A stretch of DNA of 64,000 nt from Paracyclopina nana (GCA_019096065.1 JAGUCH010000008.1:3477001-3541000), one strand, 5' to 3'. Counted from the stretch's first letter, positions 20,265 through 29,284 are shown. Made by a program: numbers and translations. Notes: a model not told the origin generated them from the letters alone.

Positions 20265-20903
20265 ATGTCTGAAGGCAACAACAAGGACATAAGTGTTAAT
20301 GATCAGGAGGATCATGACATTCCAATAGTCGTTGTCAATGAAAATCAAGACCCGCATCCCGACCAGACAGAAAATCAACATCATCCCGACCGGGTAGAAA
20401 CTCCAAGCTCAGCCTTGCGAAGAAGCTTGAGGATCCAAGGATTGCCCCCAAGTGTGGAAAGGGAAGTATTGCCTCAAGTTTTCCCGCAGGCCTGCAAACT
20501 ACTCTTCAACTTAAGCACGACCCCTCAGCTGTCTGGTGGGGAAATCACAAGGAGACAGTTGGCTTTCCTTGAAGATTGGGACTTGACTGACTCACCCATT
20601 CAATGGAGTAACAGGAGCACTCCTCAACCCTTGAAAAACCGGAATCCTGTCAATCAAGACAATCCTGGTCCAAGCCACCAGCCGCACGGCAACATTAACT
20701 TGGACGGTAACTCATCTCCAAGTCCAACCACTTCTGGCGACAAGGAAGAAAGCCCCAACATTACCATCATGGGTGGAGACAAGAAAAGCAATCAAGGCAG
20801 CTCTGAGCCGCCTCCTCCAGCAAAAAATGGAAGGGGAAAGAAAGGACAGTCCAATGCTGAAAAGAGCAAGGCCTACCAAGAGGCGTTGGCTGCTGTGGAG
20901 TAG
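20265..20903 (+). CDS. gag: E2 Gag N-terminal part, ended by an in-frame amber codon
   Basis: The open frame begins at a GTG at 20232, but the first in-frame ATG is at 20265, giving 212 residues. It is hydrophilic and low in complexity: acidic and Asn/Asp-rich at the start, an arginine-containing patch near SLRIQGLPPSVE, then a Pro/Ser/Asn-rich linker and a Lys-rich end. It stops at TAG 20901-20903. The same frame stays open for another 865 codons, and the helical text on both sides of the stop reads as one segment. The stop therefore looks like a point change within one gag rather than a gene boundary. No function beyond being the N-terminal region of Gag can be assigned. Confidence 0.7.
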   Translation: MSEGNNKDISVNDQEDHDIPIVVVNENQDPHPDQTENQHHPDRVETPSSALRRSLRIQGLPPSVEREVLPQVFPQACKLLFNLSTTPQLSGGEITRRQLAFLEDWDLTDSPIQWSNRSTPQPLKNRNPVNQDNPGPSHQPHGNINLDGNSSPSPTTSGDKEESPNITIMGGDKKSNQGSSEPPPPAKNGRGKKGQSNAEKSKAYQEALAAVE

Positions 20904-23498
20904 TTCAAGTCCACAATCAATGAGGTGAGCACCTTCTGCCGATCAGTTCGGTTAACTGCTCGCAACTGGGACAATCGAACCGAGGTTCCAGAAACTCGCT
21001 ATGTTGTCGAAGCTCTGGGACAGCTCAATAAAGGCAAAGAAGCCATGCGGCAATGCCTCAAGAACATGGAGAAGCACCAGACGGCAAAAATCGACATAAC
21101 AAAGGTCCTTAGGAATCTCGATCAGCAAAGTCACGCTGTTGACAAACTGGTCAATCGCCTGAACCAGTGGTTGGCTTCATGCCAAAAAGCAGAGAAGACA
21201 GGGTTTCGCGTCATGCCAACTCCAGGCTCTGATAACTCGATTGAGGAACAGTCAGTGGGAGACACTGAACCAAAAAGCCCAGTATTCCTGTCTGAGTTCG
21301 CAAAAAACCTCGAAACGACAATGAATCAAGCCAAACAAAAGGAGTCTGTATCGGCGACCGCCATCACAGAACCTCCGACAGAGAAGAAAAAGGCCACTCC
21401 AGAGAAGCAACCGACGCCTCCACTCGTTACTTTGACGGAGCCCACCAAGCATACCCAAAAGTTGCCTAATATTCAGAGATTGCCTGAAGAGGTGGACATC
21501 GGGTGGACTCGCGAGGCATTGTTGGAGAAGGCTGCGCAGCTTGAAGTTGCTATTCGCAAACCTGCAACTTCAGCGGAAATCATCCATGCTGTTACGGCGT
21601 TGGAAGCAAAAATCGCAATTTACGCTCAACAGTGGCAGGAGTTGCTGGAAATCAGCCCGACAGTAGCTGCACAGCATGATAGACATGATTTGGATTATCA
21701 CAAGATCATCCAAGTTGCAAAAAAGGCTGCAAGTGTTGTCGCTTCTCAGGAGCAAATTTTGCGAACGCATTTGGACAAGCTGGCCAAAGGGACAAATTTC
21801 AAGAAAGACGATCGCTCCTCAAAGAGCTACTCTCCTCCCTTCAATGAGCTGTTCCAATACACGGTGGACGGACTTAAGTTGCAATATGATCCGAAGACGA
21901 AGATGTACAAAAAGGTTGGCCTCGCACCCGGGAGCCAAGGGGGGGGAGAACCAGATGGAGATCCTTCAGATTCGTCGGACTCAAGCTCGAGCTCGTCCTC
22001 GTCTTCTTCGTCGGACTGGTCACAAAGGAAGCAGAAGAAAAAGAAGAAAAAGTCTTCATCGAGCGATTCCGACTCAGATCGTGATCGGAAGAAAAAGAGG
22101 AAGAAGAAGAAAAAGAAAGGCTCCGATGATGAAGATTTTTGGAACTCAGATTCATCTGAGGATGAAACGGACAAAAAGAAGTCCAAAAGGCGCTCGCCGT
22201 CATCTGAGATTTCCTTTGACTCGTACAGATCGCATCGTTCCTCCAAGTCCTCCAAGCCTAAGCATCGAGCAGTCAAATTGGAGAACATCAAAATGCCCCG
22301 GTTCGCAAAGGAAGGGGATTATTTTATGTTCAGGGACAAGTTTAAGCTGTTTGTGCACAAAGACAAGCAACTAAGCTACCCAGAAAAGTATATTCGGTTA
22401 TGTGATGCCTGCGAGGGTGGACCTGGTGAGACGTTCGTCGCCAACCAGGACCGCAACAAGAAAGGCTATTACCGAGCACTCAAGAAACTGGACCGGGAAT
22501 TCTACAACAAAGACCGGTTGTTAGATCACGCAACACTAACTCTCCAGAACTTGCCACCAATTGACATTAAGAAAAAGGACACGATCGTCACAGTTCGCAC
22601 TCATCTCAATACATTTATGGCTCATCTGAGATGCTGCACTAAAGGCAAGATGTCAAGAGGCGAACGCCAAGCGTACGCGACAATGGCTCTTCAAAATATC
22701 TCCTTTACCGAAAATACCAAGGAGCACGTCATCACCTACTTGACTGGATTGGGTCATCATCGGTTCACCATCAAATTGTTTGATGGGTGGGCATCAAGCT
22801 TGATGAAGCATCATCTGGACGCGCTAAAGCCTTTGCAGGTGAGCACATCAGAGGCGACCGCCAAATCGAGTTATCCTTCCAGAAAGTATGAAGAGTACAA
22901 GCCAAGCTTTGCAAAAGGCAATTATCAGCGGTACAACAAACTTGCACTGTCTACCACATGCGAGAATGAATCAGCTGATCCGACTTATACCTCTTCTGGC
23001 GATGAGGGGGCGTGCGCCAAAGTCTTATTCAGTGTTGTGGCTCAAGACGAACAGTTCACCTTCCTTGTGTGCCCTCTTTGCAATGAAGAGCACAAGATCC
23101 CTGAGTGTCCAAAGTTCAAAGAAGCTTCCAACAGGGAGAAGTACTTCATGGTAAAGAATTGTGGTGCCTGTTTTCGCTGTCTGCGGGGACGTCACCACCG
23201 CCGTCAGTGCGACAAGACTTCCTGGACGTGCTCAAAGTGTGGATCTCCGGACCACAATTCTTGGTTGCACAAAGCCTGCGAGGAGCTCAAATACTCCCGA
23301 GCGGGACCGTCCAAGGAGGAGTTGGCAAATGGTGAGACGAGCCAAATGTCTAGCCAAGATCTCCTGGCACAGCTCAAGAAGCATCAGGACAAAGGTATTG
23401 AGGAAGTGAGGAAAACTTGTGCGTCCCTGGAAAAATGCATGGAAGGTAAAAATGACACTAACTCTGGTATCGAACACACAAGTGCTACAAAAAACTAA
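20904..23498 (+). CDS. gag: E2 Gag main part: coiled coil, Ser/Lys-rich linker, DUF1759-like capsid region and Cys/His zinc motifs
   Basis: This is in frame with the upstream ORF across the TAG. If translated alone, the first ATG is 21045. Residue numbers below count from 20925. Residues about 1-110 and 200-290 look helical. About 340-445 is extreme low complexity, with runs of Ser, Asp and Lys. About 449-640 resembles the DUF1759 region found in BEL/Pao Gag (MPRF...F..FRDKFKLFVHKD). Cys/His motifs start at residue 716 (CPLCNEEH), followed by a CX2C...HX4C knuckle at WTCSKCGSPDHNSWLH. It would assemble the particle and bind genomic RNA. The gene ends with TAA at 23496, directly behind a slippery heptamer and 11 bases before the pol ATG. 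Confidence 0.85.
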   Translation, partial: FKSTINEVSTFCRSVRLTARNWDNRTEVPETRYVVEALGQLNKGKEAMRQCLKNMEKHQTAKIDITKVLRNLDQQSHAVDKLVNRLNQWLASCQKAEKTGFRVMPTPGSDNSIEEQSVGDTEPKSPVFLSEFAKNLETTMNQAKQKESVSATAITEPPTEKKKATPEKQPTPPLVTLTEPTKHTQKLPNIQRLPEEVDIGWTREALLEKAAQLEVAIRKPATSAEIIHAVTALEAKIAIYAQQWQELLEISPTVAAQHDRHDLDYHKIIQVAKKAASVVASQEQILRTHLDKLAKGTNFKKDDRSSKSYSPPFNELFQYTVDGLKLQYDPKTKMYKKVGLAPGSQGGGEPDGDPSDSSDSSSSSSSSSSSDWSQRKQKKKKKKSSSSDSDSDRDRKKKRKKKKKKGSDDEDFWNSDSSEDETDKKKSKRRSPSSEISFDSYRSHRSSKSSKPKHRAVKLENIKMPRFAKEGDYFMFRDKFKLFVHKDKQLSYPEKYIRLCDACEGGPGETFVANQDRNKKGYYRALKKLDREFYNKDRLLDHATLTLQNLPPIDIKKKDTIVTVRTHLNTFMAHLRCCTKGKMSRGERQAYATMALQNISFTENTKEHVITYLTGLGHHRFTIKLFDGWASSLMKHHLDALKPLQVSTSEATAKSSYPSRKYEEYKPSFAKGNYQRYNKLALSTTCENESADPTYTSSGDEGACAKVLFSVVAQDEQFTFLVCPLCNEEHKIPECPKFKEASNREKYFMVKNCGACFRCLRGRHHRRQCDKTSWTCSKCGSPDHNSWLHKACEELKYSRAGPSKEELANGETSQMSSQDLLAQLKKHQDKGIEEVRKTCASLEKCMEGKNDTNSGIEHTSATKN
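21945..22265 (+). repeat. Low-complexity Ser/Asp and Lys coding tract in E2 gag
   Basis: Consecutive TCG/TCC/TCT serine codons are followed by AAG/AAA/AGG basic runs, encoding a Ser-Asp block, a Lys block, a second Ser-Asp block and a second Lys block. The reverse strand is also open here, but only as a composition artefact. Confidence 0.85.
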
Positions 23499-23541
23499 TT
23501 AAGAATCATATGGCCAAATCAAATAAACGTGTTGGCCATGT
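23489..23541 (+). promoter_or_regulatory. Programmed -1 frameshift signal: A_AAA_AAC heptamer plus hairpin
   Basis: In gag register the last codons are ACA AAA AAC TAA, so the heptamer A AAA AAC (23489-23495) has the exact X XXY YYZ phase. The -1 frame leads straight into pol, which is open from 23450. An 11-bp stem pairs 23507-23517 with 23531-23541 (one G-U pair), with a 13-base loop, 11 bases after the heptamer. The pol ATG lies inside the stem. Confidence 0.8.
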
Positions 23542-26500
23542 GATGAAGAATGACAATGATCTTGGTCAAGGGGTTTCAGCTGGGCAGCGCAGTAAACAGG
23601 ACATCATAGTGTCAAACTTGTTAAAAATCACGAAACATTTATCTATGCCCAAACTAACCAAAATATTGAGTGCTGTGCAGCGAGGTGAGTCACTTTTGCC
23701 AAAAGATCAAAATGTATTATTCCCCATTGTGCCACTTTATGTGTCTCATCCAGACAGTCCTGACAGTGAGTTATATGTAAATGGGTTTTTGGACACGGGA
23801 AGTGAAATAACATTTGTCACAAACAAAGTCAAAGCTCAATTGAACATTGTGGGGGTCCCAGACAATCAAAGTTTACAGTTTGTAGGTGCCCAATCAAACA
23901 TTAAAAGTGAAAGGGTAAAAGTGTTGTTGCGACCTGCTCACTCGCAGCCACCTACAGAACGGTTTCTGCTCACGGTGAACACCATACAAAGCTTGCAACC
24001 AACCATGAGGTTGCCTCCAATTGAAATGTTGCAATCAAACTATGATCATATAAAACAATGTAACTTCCCGGCCTTTGCCAAGGGTGCTCCAGAAATCTTG
24101 GTAGGTCAGGATAACTTTGATTTGATTTGCAGCCTCAGAACAGTGTGTGGACCAAGAAGAGAAGATCCAGTGATCCAGTACACGCGACTGGGCCCTACTG
24201 TGTCTTACTCCGAAAGTGCATCGAAAAGCTTGGTGTGCACCACCCTCAAAAGTGAAAGCAGTGAAAGCCAATTTGGTGAGGGTGCCCCCTATGAAGCCCT
24301 AAAAGTGTTGTATGAGCTGGAAAAATACCCTGAAGATCATGTCAAACCACTTAGTGTTAATGAGAAAAGAGCTCTGGAAATACTTGAGCAGACTCGCCAA
24401 CTGCCTACTGGAGAATATGAAGTGCCTGAACTCTGGAAACCGGGGGAGCCGGATTTCTTGTCTAACTATTACGAAATTCTCGTCGACACTCGGGATGTTG
24501 AGAAAAAATTGCTCAGCAGAAACCAAGCAGCTTATGACAAGGCGTGCGCCGAAATCCAGCAATGGCTGGAACTTGGTTTCATCAGATGTTTGGACCCAGC
24601 TTTGGAGAAAATCACTGATGGCAGATTCCTGGCATGGTTGTTTGTTAACAGGCTTGACAAGCCATCAATGCCTGTACGAGTAGTCTTCGATGGAACTCGC
24701 AAGTCGAAGGACGGGAAGTCGTTGAACGATGCATTGCTGCCCGGCCCAAAGCTCCAAACGGATACTTACGACATCATGCTGCTTGCTCGAGAGAAGCCAG
24801 TTTGCTTCACAAGCGACATCAGTAAAATGTATTTACGCTTCAAGTTGCGACCGGAAGACCGTAAATATCACCGATTTGTTTGGCAAGATAGAGTGTACGA
24901 GTTCTTGTCCGTCCCCTTTGGCACGACTGCCGCTCCTTGCATGGCGCTGTATTGTGTGCAAAAGCATGCGGAACTGTACAAGGACAAGTACCCGACTGCG
25001 TACAAGCTCATCAAAAACTGCCTCTATGTTGATGACTTCATCGCAAGTGTTGAGAGTGTTGAGGACTTTGTTGACATCTCAAAACAACTTCTGGAGATTA
25101 TGGATGCGGCGAAATTACCACTCAGAAAGTGGACCTGTTCCGATGCCGCAGGGCTTAGCCACATTCCATCAGAATGGAGGGCCTCGACTTATCATGTCAA
25201 AGAAGAAGGCTCAGAAACAACTAAGGCCTTGGGGATGCACATCGACCAGACCACAGACACCATCTTCTTTCAGAAGCCATCGTATGAGCCCTTCAAGAAC
25301 TTACCCCTCACCTTGAGAATTATGGTCAAATATACTCCGAGGCTGTTTGACTTGCTTGGCTTAGTCAATCCTGTCACTCTGCCAGCAAAGTTGTTGATCC
25401 AAGCGGCGTGCGCCATCAGATCAGTCCTCAAAGTTACTTGGGATACAGATCTTACGAAGCTAAATACTGAAGAAGCCAACGAGATCGTTACAAAATGGAA
25501 CGGATATGTGACCGACTTAAACGACATCGGAGAAATTTCCATTCCAAGAGCCTTGCGGCATAAGCCAGCCATAAAGAAATACTTGCATGTTTTCTCAGAT
25601 GCCAGTGACGTAGCATATGCGGCGTGCGCCTATTTGGTATGTCACTATGAAAACGAATCTCCTACGTCAGTGCTTGTCACTTCAAGAATGAAATTGTGCC
25701 CACTGAATGAGTCACGCTCCATTGCTGAAAAGGAGCTTCTGGGGGCAGTGTTAGGTGCCAGAATTGCATGTCACCTGCACAGGCTGTACGAAGGCATTGA
25801 TGATGTCTTCTTGTGGACTGATTCAAGAGTGGTTCTTCACTGGATCTACAAACCAGCCCAAAACTGGAGAGTGTTTGTAGGAAGACGTGCGTCTGAAATC
25901 TTCCAAACCACTCATCAATGGGTCTGGCGCCATGTCAAAGGCACCCTGAATCCATCGGACAAAGCCACTCGAGGGATTTTAGCCAAAGACTTGGCAGCTG
26001 ACTTCAGCTGGTTCCATGGGCCAGATTTCATCAGAGACTCCCCTGAAAACTACCCCAAAGAAGACATCGACTTAACAGATGATGACAAAGCAATCGTCGA
26101 CAAGTCAACGAAAAAGTCGTTAATAAACTCTGTCATGCATGAGTTTATTAAAGCGGGGGAGGGAGTAATACCAGACCATTTGAAACTAACAAAGAGAGTG
26201 AAGATGCGCTGGAAAAGTTGGAGAGAGACAGATTTCATGTTCGATGTTGACAAGTTCAAGTATGGTTACTTGCTCAGAAAAATGGCTTTCTTCATGCGAT
26301 GGAGAAACAAGGCAATAGACAAGAAGATCGTTGTGGCAACTGGTGAACCTAGTCCAATGGAGATCACCCATGCTGAAAGCGCGCTGGTCGGCATCTTTCA
26401 ACAAAAAGAGTTTGCCAGCGAACTCGACTACCTGTACAGGAATAAAAAGTGGCCTCAAGTGTCAAGATTGGCTTCGCTCAATGTGTTTTTGGGTAAGCAT

Positions 26501-28051
26501 GGTGATCTGCGCATGAGGGGGCGAACCTACAAGGGTGAACCCACTTGGATCGGCCGGAACAGGCTGGTTATTCCAGACAAGTTAGCTGTGCAGCTTTGTG
26601 AACACCTCCACCAACAAATTGGACATGGCTATGGCCCAGTCACAATGGCCGCTACCCTCCAAATGAGGTACTACGTGCGAAGTGCCAAGAACATCTTCCA
26701 GAGCCTCACCCAAAGTTGCTGGTTCTGTGCAATAGCAAGAGCTAAAGTCGTACGACAAGTGATGGCTCCTTTGCCTTCCAACTTTTTAGTGCCAGCCAGT
26801 GAAATGTTCCCTTTCAGGCGAGTGTCACTGGATTATGCAGGCCCTTTCGTAGTGAAGTATGGAAGGGGCAGCATCAAAGTGTACGTGTTATTAGCTCACT
26901 GCCAGGACAGCAAAGCGATACACGTGGAAGTGACTCCAGACTTAAGTGCTCCAGCGTTGAAAAATGCCTTAGATCGAATGATCTCCAGAACAGGAGTCCC
27001 CCAGCAGATCAGAAGTGATCAGGGAGCGAGTTTGAAAAGAATCCGCCTGGAGATCTACAACAATCCCAGGCACAAAGAGTTGATTGAAAAGATCGACTCA
27101 ATGGATTGGTTAGAATTGAGGAATAACGCAAATGAAATTGGTGTCCAAGAATGGAGGCTGTCTCCCCCGTACGGGCCCAACTGCAACGGTCTTGCAGAAA
27201 GTTCCATTAAAAACTGGAAGAGGGCACTGTACAAGATCTGCGGAGATTCAGTCTTGACCTTCGATGAATTTTCTACTTTGGCTAAACGCGCAGAAGGCAT
27301 AGTCAATGGCAGGCCGATCGGCACCATTGACGGGCACATCTTGACACCCAACCATTTCCTCATGAGGGGGCCAGGAGGAGATTTGATTCCTACTGTGGAC
27401 CCCAAAGACATCGATACATTGCCCAAGAGATACTCTTTAATGGAAAAGTGTCTCCATCATTTGTGGGAATTTTATGTGCAAGGTTGGCTACTGCGTATCC
27501 AGAAGTTGCCCAAGTGGCAGAACTTTGTCAGGTCACTGAAAGTTGGCGATCCAGTGGTCATGATTGACCCGCGCAAGTACGCCAAGAAAAATAATTGGAA
27601 GCTTGCAGTAGTGGAAAAGGTGTACACCAATGCGGACGGCATGGTGAGACGAGTCATTGTTCGATACGCAATCACAATGAAAGACAAACACGGCAAAGAG
27701 TTTGTTGCCTTCCACTACAAAGAACGACCAATCCAGTATTTGATTCCGATGCCGGTCCTGGACGAAGAAGAAGCAGCAGAGATGGTTCCGCCTCTTAAGA
27801 TCAGAAAAGGCACCATCCTCGAAGAACCAGTCACTAATGCCTTGCCATTCGAAGGGCCTCCCACTGAGCCTCATAATACTGAGGACGTGATAGACGATTG
27901 GGATGACGACGTGGTTGACGGGTTCGCTGGAGTCGGTGATGGAGAAAAGGATTTATTAATCCACCTAGACCAAGGTCTGGACTTTATGCATGGGCCAATT
28001 GCTTCGCGCACACGCTCCCAACGACGAACACCCCAACCGAAACTGGACTAG
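23510..28051 (+). CDS. pol: E2 Pol: protease, reverse transcriptase, RNase H, integrase
   Basis: 1513 codons from the ATG at 23510. The frame is already open from 23450, so it can also be entered from gag by a -1 shift. Protease: DTGS at 95-98. RT of the BEL/Pao type: SDISKMYLRF motif, then YVDD at 506-509. RNase H: D697 in FSDAS, a Glu in IAEKELLG, and Asp in LWTDSR. Integrase zinc finger: H and H in LCEHLHQQIGHG, with C and C in CWFC. Catalytic core: D1108 in LDYAGP, D1170 in SDQGA, E1230 in NGLAESS. Residues about 1305-1405 resemble the DUF5641 module that follows BEL/Pao integrases (KW...F...L.VGDPVVM...DG.VR). An acidic stretch and SRTRSQRR close the protein. All catalytic residues are present and no stops interrupt it, so Pol appears intact. 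Confidence 0.96.
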   Translation: MAKSNKRVGHVMKNDNDLGQGVSAGQRSKQDIIVSNLLKITKHLSMPKLTKILSAVQRGESLLPKDQNVLFPIVPLYVSHPDSPDSELYVNGFLDTGSEITFVTNKVKAQLNIVGVPDNQSLQFVGAQSNIKSERVKVLLRPAHSQPPTERFLLTVNTIQSLQPTMRLPPIEMLQSNYDHIKQCNFPAFAKGAPEILVGQDNFDLICSLRTVCGPRREDPVIQYTRLGPTVSYSESASKSLVCTTLKSESSESQFGEGAPYEALKVLYELEKYPEDHVKPLSVNEKRALEILEQTRQLPTGEYEVPELWKPGEPDFLSNYYEILVDTRDVEKKLLSRNQAAYDKACAEIQQWLELGFIRCLDPALEKITDGRFLAWLFVNRLDKPSMPVRVVFDGTRKSKDGKSLNDALLPGPKLQTDTYDIMLLAREKPVCFTSDISKMYLRFKLRPEDRKYHRFVWQDRVYEFLSVPFGTTAAPCMALYCVQKHAELYKDKYPTAYKLIKNCLYVDDFIASVESVEDFVDISKQLLEIMDAAKLPLRKWTCSDAAGLSHIPSEWRASTYHVKEEGSETTKALGMHIDQTTDTIFFQKPSYEPFKNLPLTLRIMVKYTPRLFDLLGLVNPVTLPAKLLIQAACAIRSVLKVTWDTDLTKLNTEEANEIVTKWNGYVTDLNDIGEISIPRALRHKPAIKKYLHVFSDASDVAYAACAYLVCHYENESPTSVLVTSRMKLCPLNESRSIAEKELLGAVLGARIACHLHRLYEGIDDVFLWTDSRVVLHWIYKPAQNWRVFVGRRASEIFQTTHQWVWRHVKGTLNPSDKATRGILAKDLAADFSWFHGPDFIRDSPENYPKEDIDLTDDDKAIVDKSTKKSLINSVMHEFIKAGEGVIPDHLKLTKRVKMRWKSWRETDFMFDVDKFKYGYLLRKMAFFMRWRNKAIDKKIVVATGEPSPMEITHAESALVGIFQQKEFASELDYLYRNKKWPQVSRLASLNVFLGKHGDLRMRGRTYKGEPTWIGRNRLVIPDKLAVQLCEHLHQQIGHGYGPVTMAATLQMRYYVRSAKNIFQSLTQSCWFCAIARAKVVRQVMAPLPSNFLVPASEMFPFRRVSLDYAGPFVVKYGRGSIKVYVLLAHCQDSKAIHVEVTPDLSAPALKNALDRMISRTGVPQQIRSDQGASLKRIRLEIYNNPRHKELIEKIDSMDWLELRNNANEIGVQEWRLSPPYGPNCNGLAESSIKNWKRALYKICGDSVLTFDEFSTLAKRAEGIVNGRPIGTIDGHILTPNHFLMRGPGGDLIPTVDPKDIDTLPKRYSLMEKCLHHLWEFYVQGWLLRIQKLPKWQNFVRSLKVGDPVVMIDPRKYAKKNNWKLAVVEKVYTNADGMVRRVIVRYAITMKDKHGKEFVAFHYKERPIQYLIPMPVLDEEEAAEMVPPLKIRKGTILEEPVTNALPFEGPPTEPHNTEDVIDDWDDDVVDGFAGVGDGEKDLLIHLDQGLDFMHGPIASRTRSQRRTPQPKLD

Positions 28052-28283
28052 TCCAAGGATGGCTGGGAGATCTCGAGTGATTAAGGCTGCACGGCTGTTT
28101 CACATAGGTCTCGACAACATCGCCCTTGAGGTTGAAAACATCGTCCTGGATGCTGAAAACATCGTCCTGGATGCTGAAGACATCGTCCTGGGTACTGAAA
28201 ACGTCGTCCTGGCTGCAGAAAACATCGTCCTGGATGCTGAAAACATCGTCCTGGCAGCTGAAATGACATCGATCAACAAATGA
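27990..28283 (+). other. ATG-initiated 97-codon frame with heptad repeats, overlapping the pol end (doubtful gene)
   Basis: The frame starts at an ATG inside the last 62 bases of pol and runs through the 21-bp minisatellite. That minisatellite encodes seven copies of a seven-residue unit close to ENIVLDA. Seven-residue periodicity with Ile/Val/Leu positions could form a short coiled coil. The reverse strand is also open through the repeat, as any 21-bp repeat without stops would be. I do not recognise the protein and give it low weight. Confidence 0.25.
28113..28259 (+). repeat. 21-bp minisatellite, seven copies
   Basis: Seven imperfect units close to GAAAACATCGTCCTGGATGC(T) in the E2 3' region, directly after pol. 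The first and last units are the most diverged, and units 2, 3 and 6 are identical. This fits local slippage expansion. Confidence 0.9.
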
Positions 28284-28933
28284 AAATGCATCGATTTTAT
28301 TGTTATTATTAGCGTTCGCATGAGCTGTCCAGCGCAATTTCAGTATTGTTTGCATACTTGTATTTCAAGGCTGAGAGGGCGAAAGTGCCTGCGCTGCGCA
28401 ACTTTCAAAGGCTACAAGCGTCGCCCCATTCACAAGGGAGTAGCTTTGAAACTCATGTGAAGGCTATTATTTACTGTTATCTCATTATTGTTAGGGAGAT
28501 CGAAATGTGTGCTGCGCAGCGAAAAGCAAGAAACTTCGGAAAAATCATGCCATTGCGACGCGTAAAACTTCTCAATCAAAATCTGGCATTTTGCGCATGC
28601 ATGGCATTTTCATCTCATATTATTATAACCTGCGTGTTAAAATTGTTTGTTTTTTTCTCTTGTTTTGGAGCTTAACTGCGGTTGATGCATTTTTGGCGCC
28701 TAAATTTGAATTGCAACTGCACGTGCCGGGCGGCGTGTCAGCGATTTTGAGTGCCTTCTTTAAAATTCAGATGTTGGCAGCAAAATCTTTGTGAGCTGAT
28801 ATGACCGGGCTGTGCAGCTGCGCGCGAGTTTTTGCTCAACTTGACAGTTATGCTTATGTCCGAGTTTCCCTTCCATATTTCCATGTATTATGGCATATCT
28901 CTAGCAAACCTTACCCAAAACAATGTCTGTTTT
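28284..28933 (+). other. E2 3' untranslated region
   Basis: About 650 bp between the minisatellite and the polypurine tract. An ATG at 28505 opens a 56-residue frame with a hydrophobic C-terminal half, and the neighbouring frame encodes a signal-peptide-like stretch without an ATG. Neither is convincing as a gene. No repeat or RNA gene was seen. Confidence 0.55.
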
Positions 28934-28943
28934 GGGGAGGGGG
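28934..28943 (+). other. E2 polypurine tract (offset from the LTR)
   Basis: GGGGAGGGGG is the only strong purine run before the 3' LTR. Seven bases, CTGGATT, separate it from the LTR start at 28951. Perfect target duplications fix the LTR boundary, so the gap is real if this is the tract used. Confidence 0.6.
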
Positions 28944-28950
28944 CTGGATT

Positions 28951-29284
28951 TGGTGCACACCTGTATTTTAGCAACCTTGTATTGCGCACTATTCAGCTAT
29001 TGTCTCAATTACTAAGAATGCTAAGAAGCTCAATACACGTTACGCCGCCATTGAATTAAGAAGCCAATTCTTAGACTTTGGCCCAGAGGCCTTTATTCAG
29101 GACCTTTAGTGAGAGTAAAGCGTCGTGGGTACAGGACTCACAACATAGGGATCTATCCAGGCCAAATAGCCCCCTTGAATCCGGCCCTTTCTTGTCTCGT
29201 CCTCGTCCTCAGCACCGGCCTCGGCCTCGTCTTTGACCTCGACCTCGACCTCAGGCAAGATAGTATTTTAGTAGGTCATCACCA
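28951..29284 (+). repeat. E2 3' LTR
   Basis: 334 bp, same ends and, by eye, same sequence as 19354-19687. Confidence 0.95.

Larger units (their letters stand above)
19354..29284 (+). mobile_element. E2: full-length BEL/Pao LTR retrotransposon
   Basis: A 9931-bp insertion with identical 334-bp LTRs and a 5-bp target duplication. Order: LTR, primer-binding site, long repeated leader, gag, frameshift signal, pol (protease, RT, RNase H, integrase, C-terminal DUF5641-like module), 3' region with minisatellite, polypurine tract, LTR. The aspartic protease followed by RT with YVDD, and an HHCC integrase with a long C-terminal module ending in an SRTRSQRR motif, are typical of BEL/Pao. The identical LTRs make it a very recent insertion. 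The only obvious lesion is one in-frame amber codon in gag. Confidence 0.96.

Noticed and set aside
20901-20910. Programmed stop-codon readthrough in E2 gag
   Set aside because: The bases after TAG (TTCAAG) do not match known strong readthrough contexts, and the stop lies inside a continuous Gag segment rather than at a gene boundary.
21827-22291. 154-codon minus-strand frame rich in Phe, Ser and Glu in E2
   Set aside because: Reverse complement of the Ser/Asp/Lys codon runs of gag; a composition artefact.
24729-25316. 195-codon plus-strand frame within E2 pol
   Set aside because: Out-of-frame shadow of RT; the real frame has all catalytic motifs.
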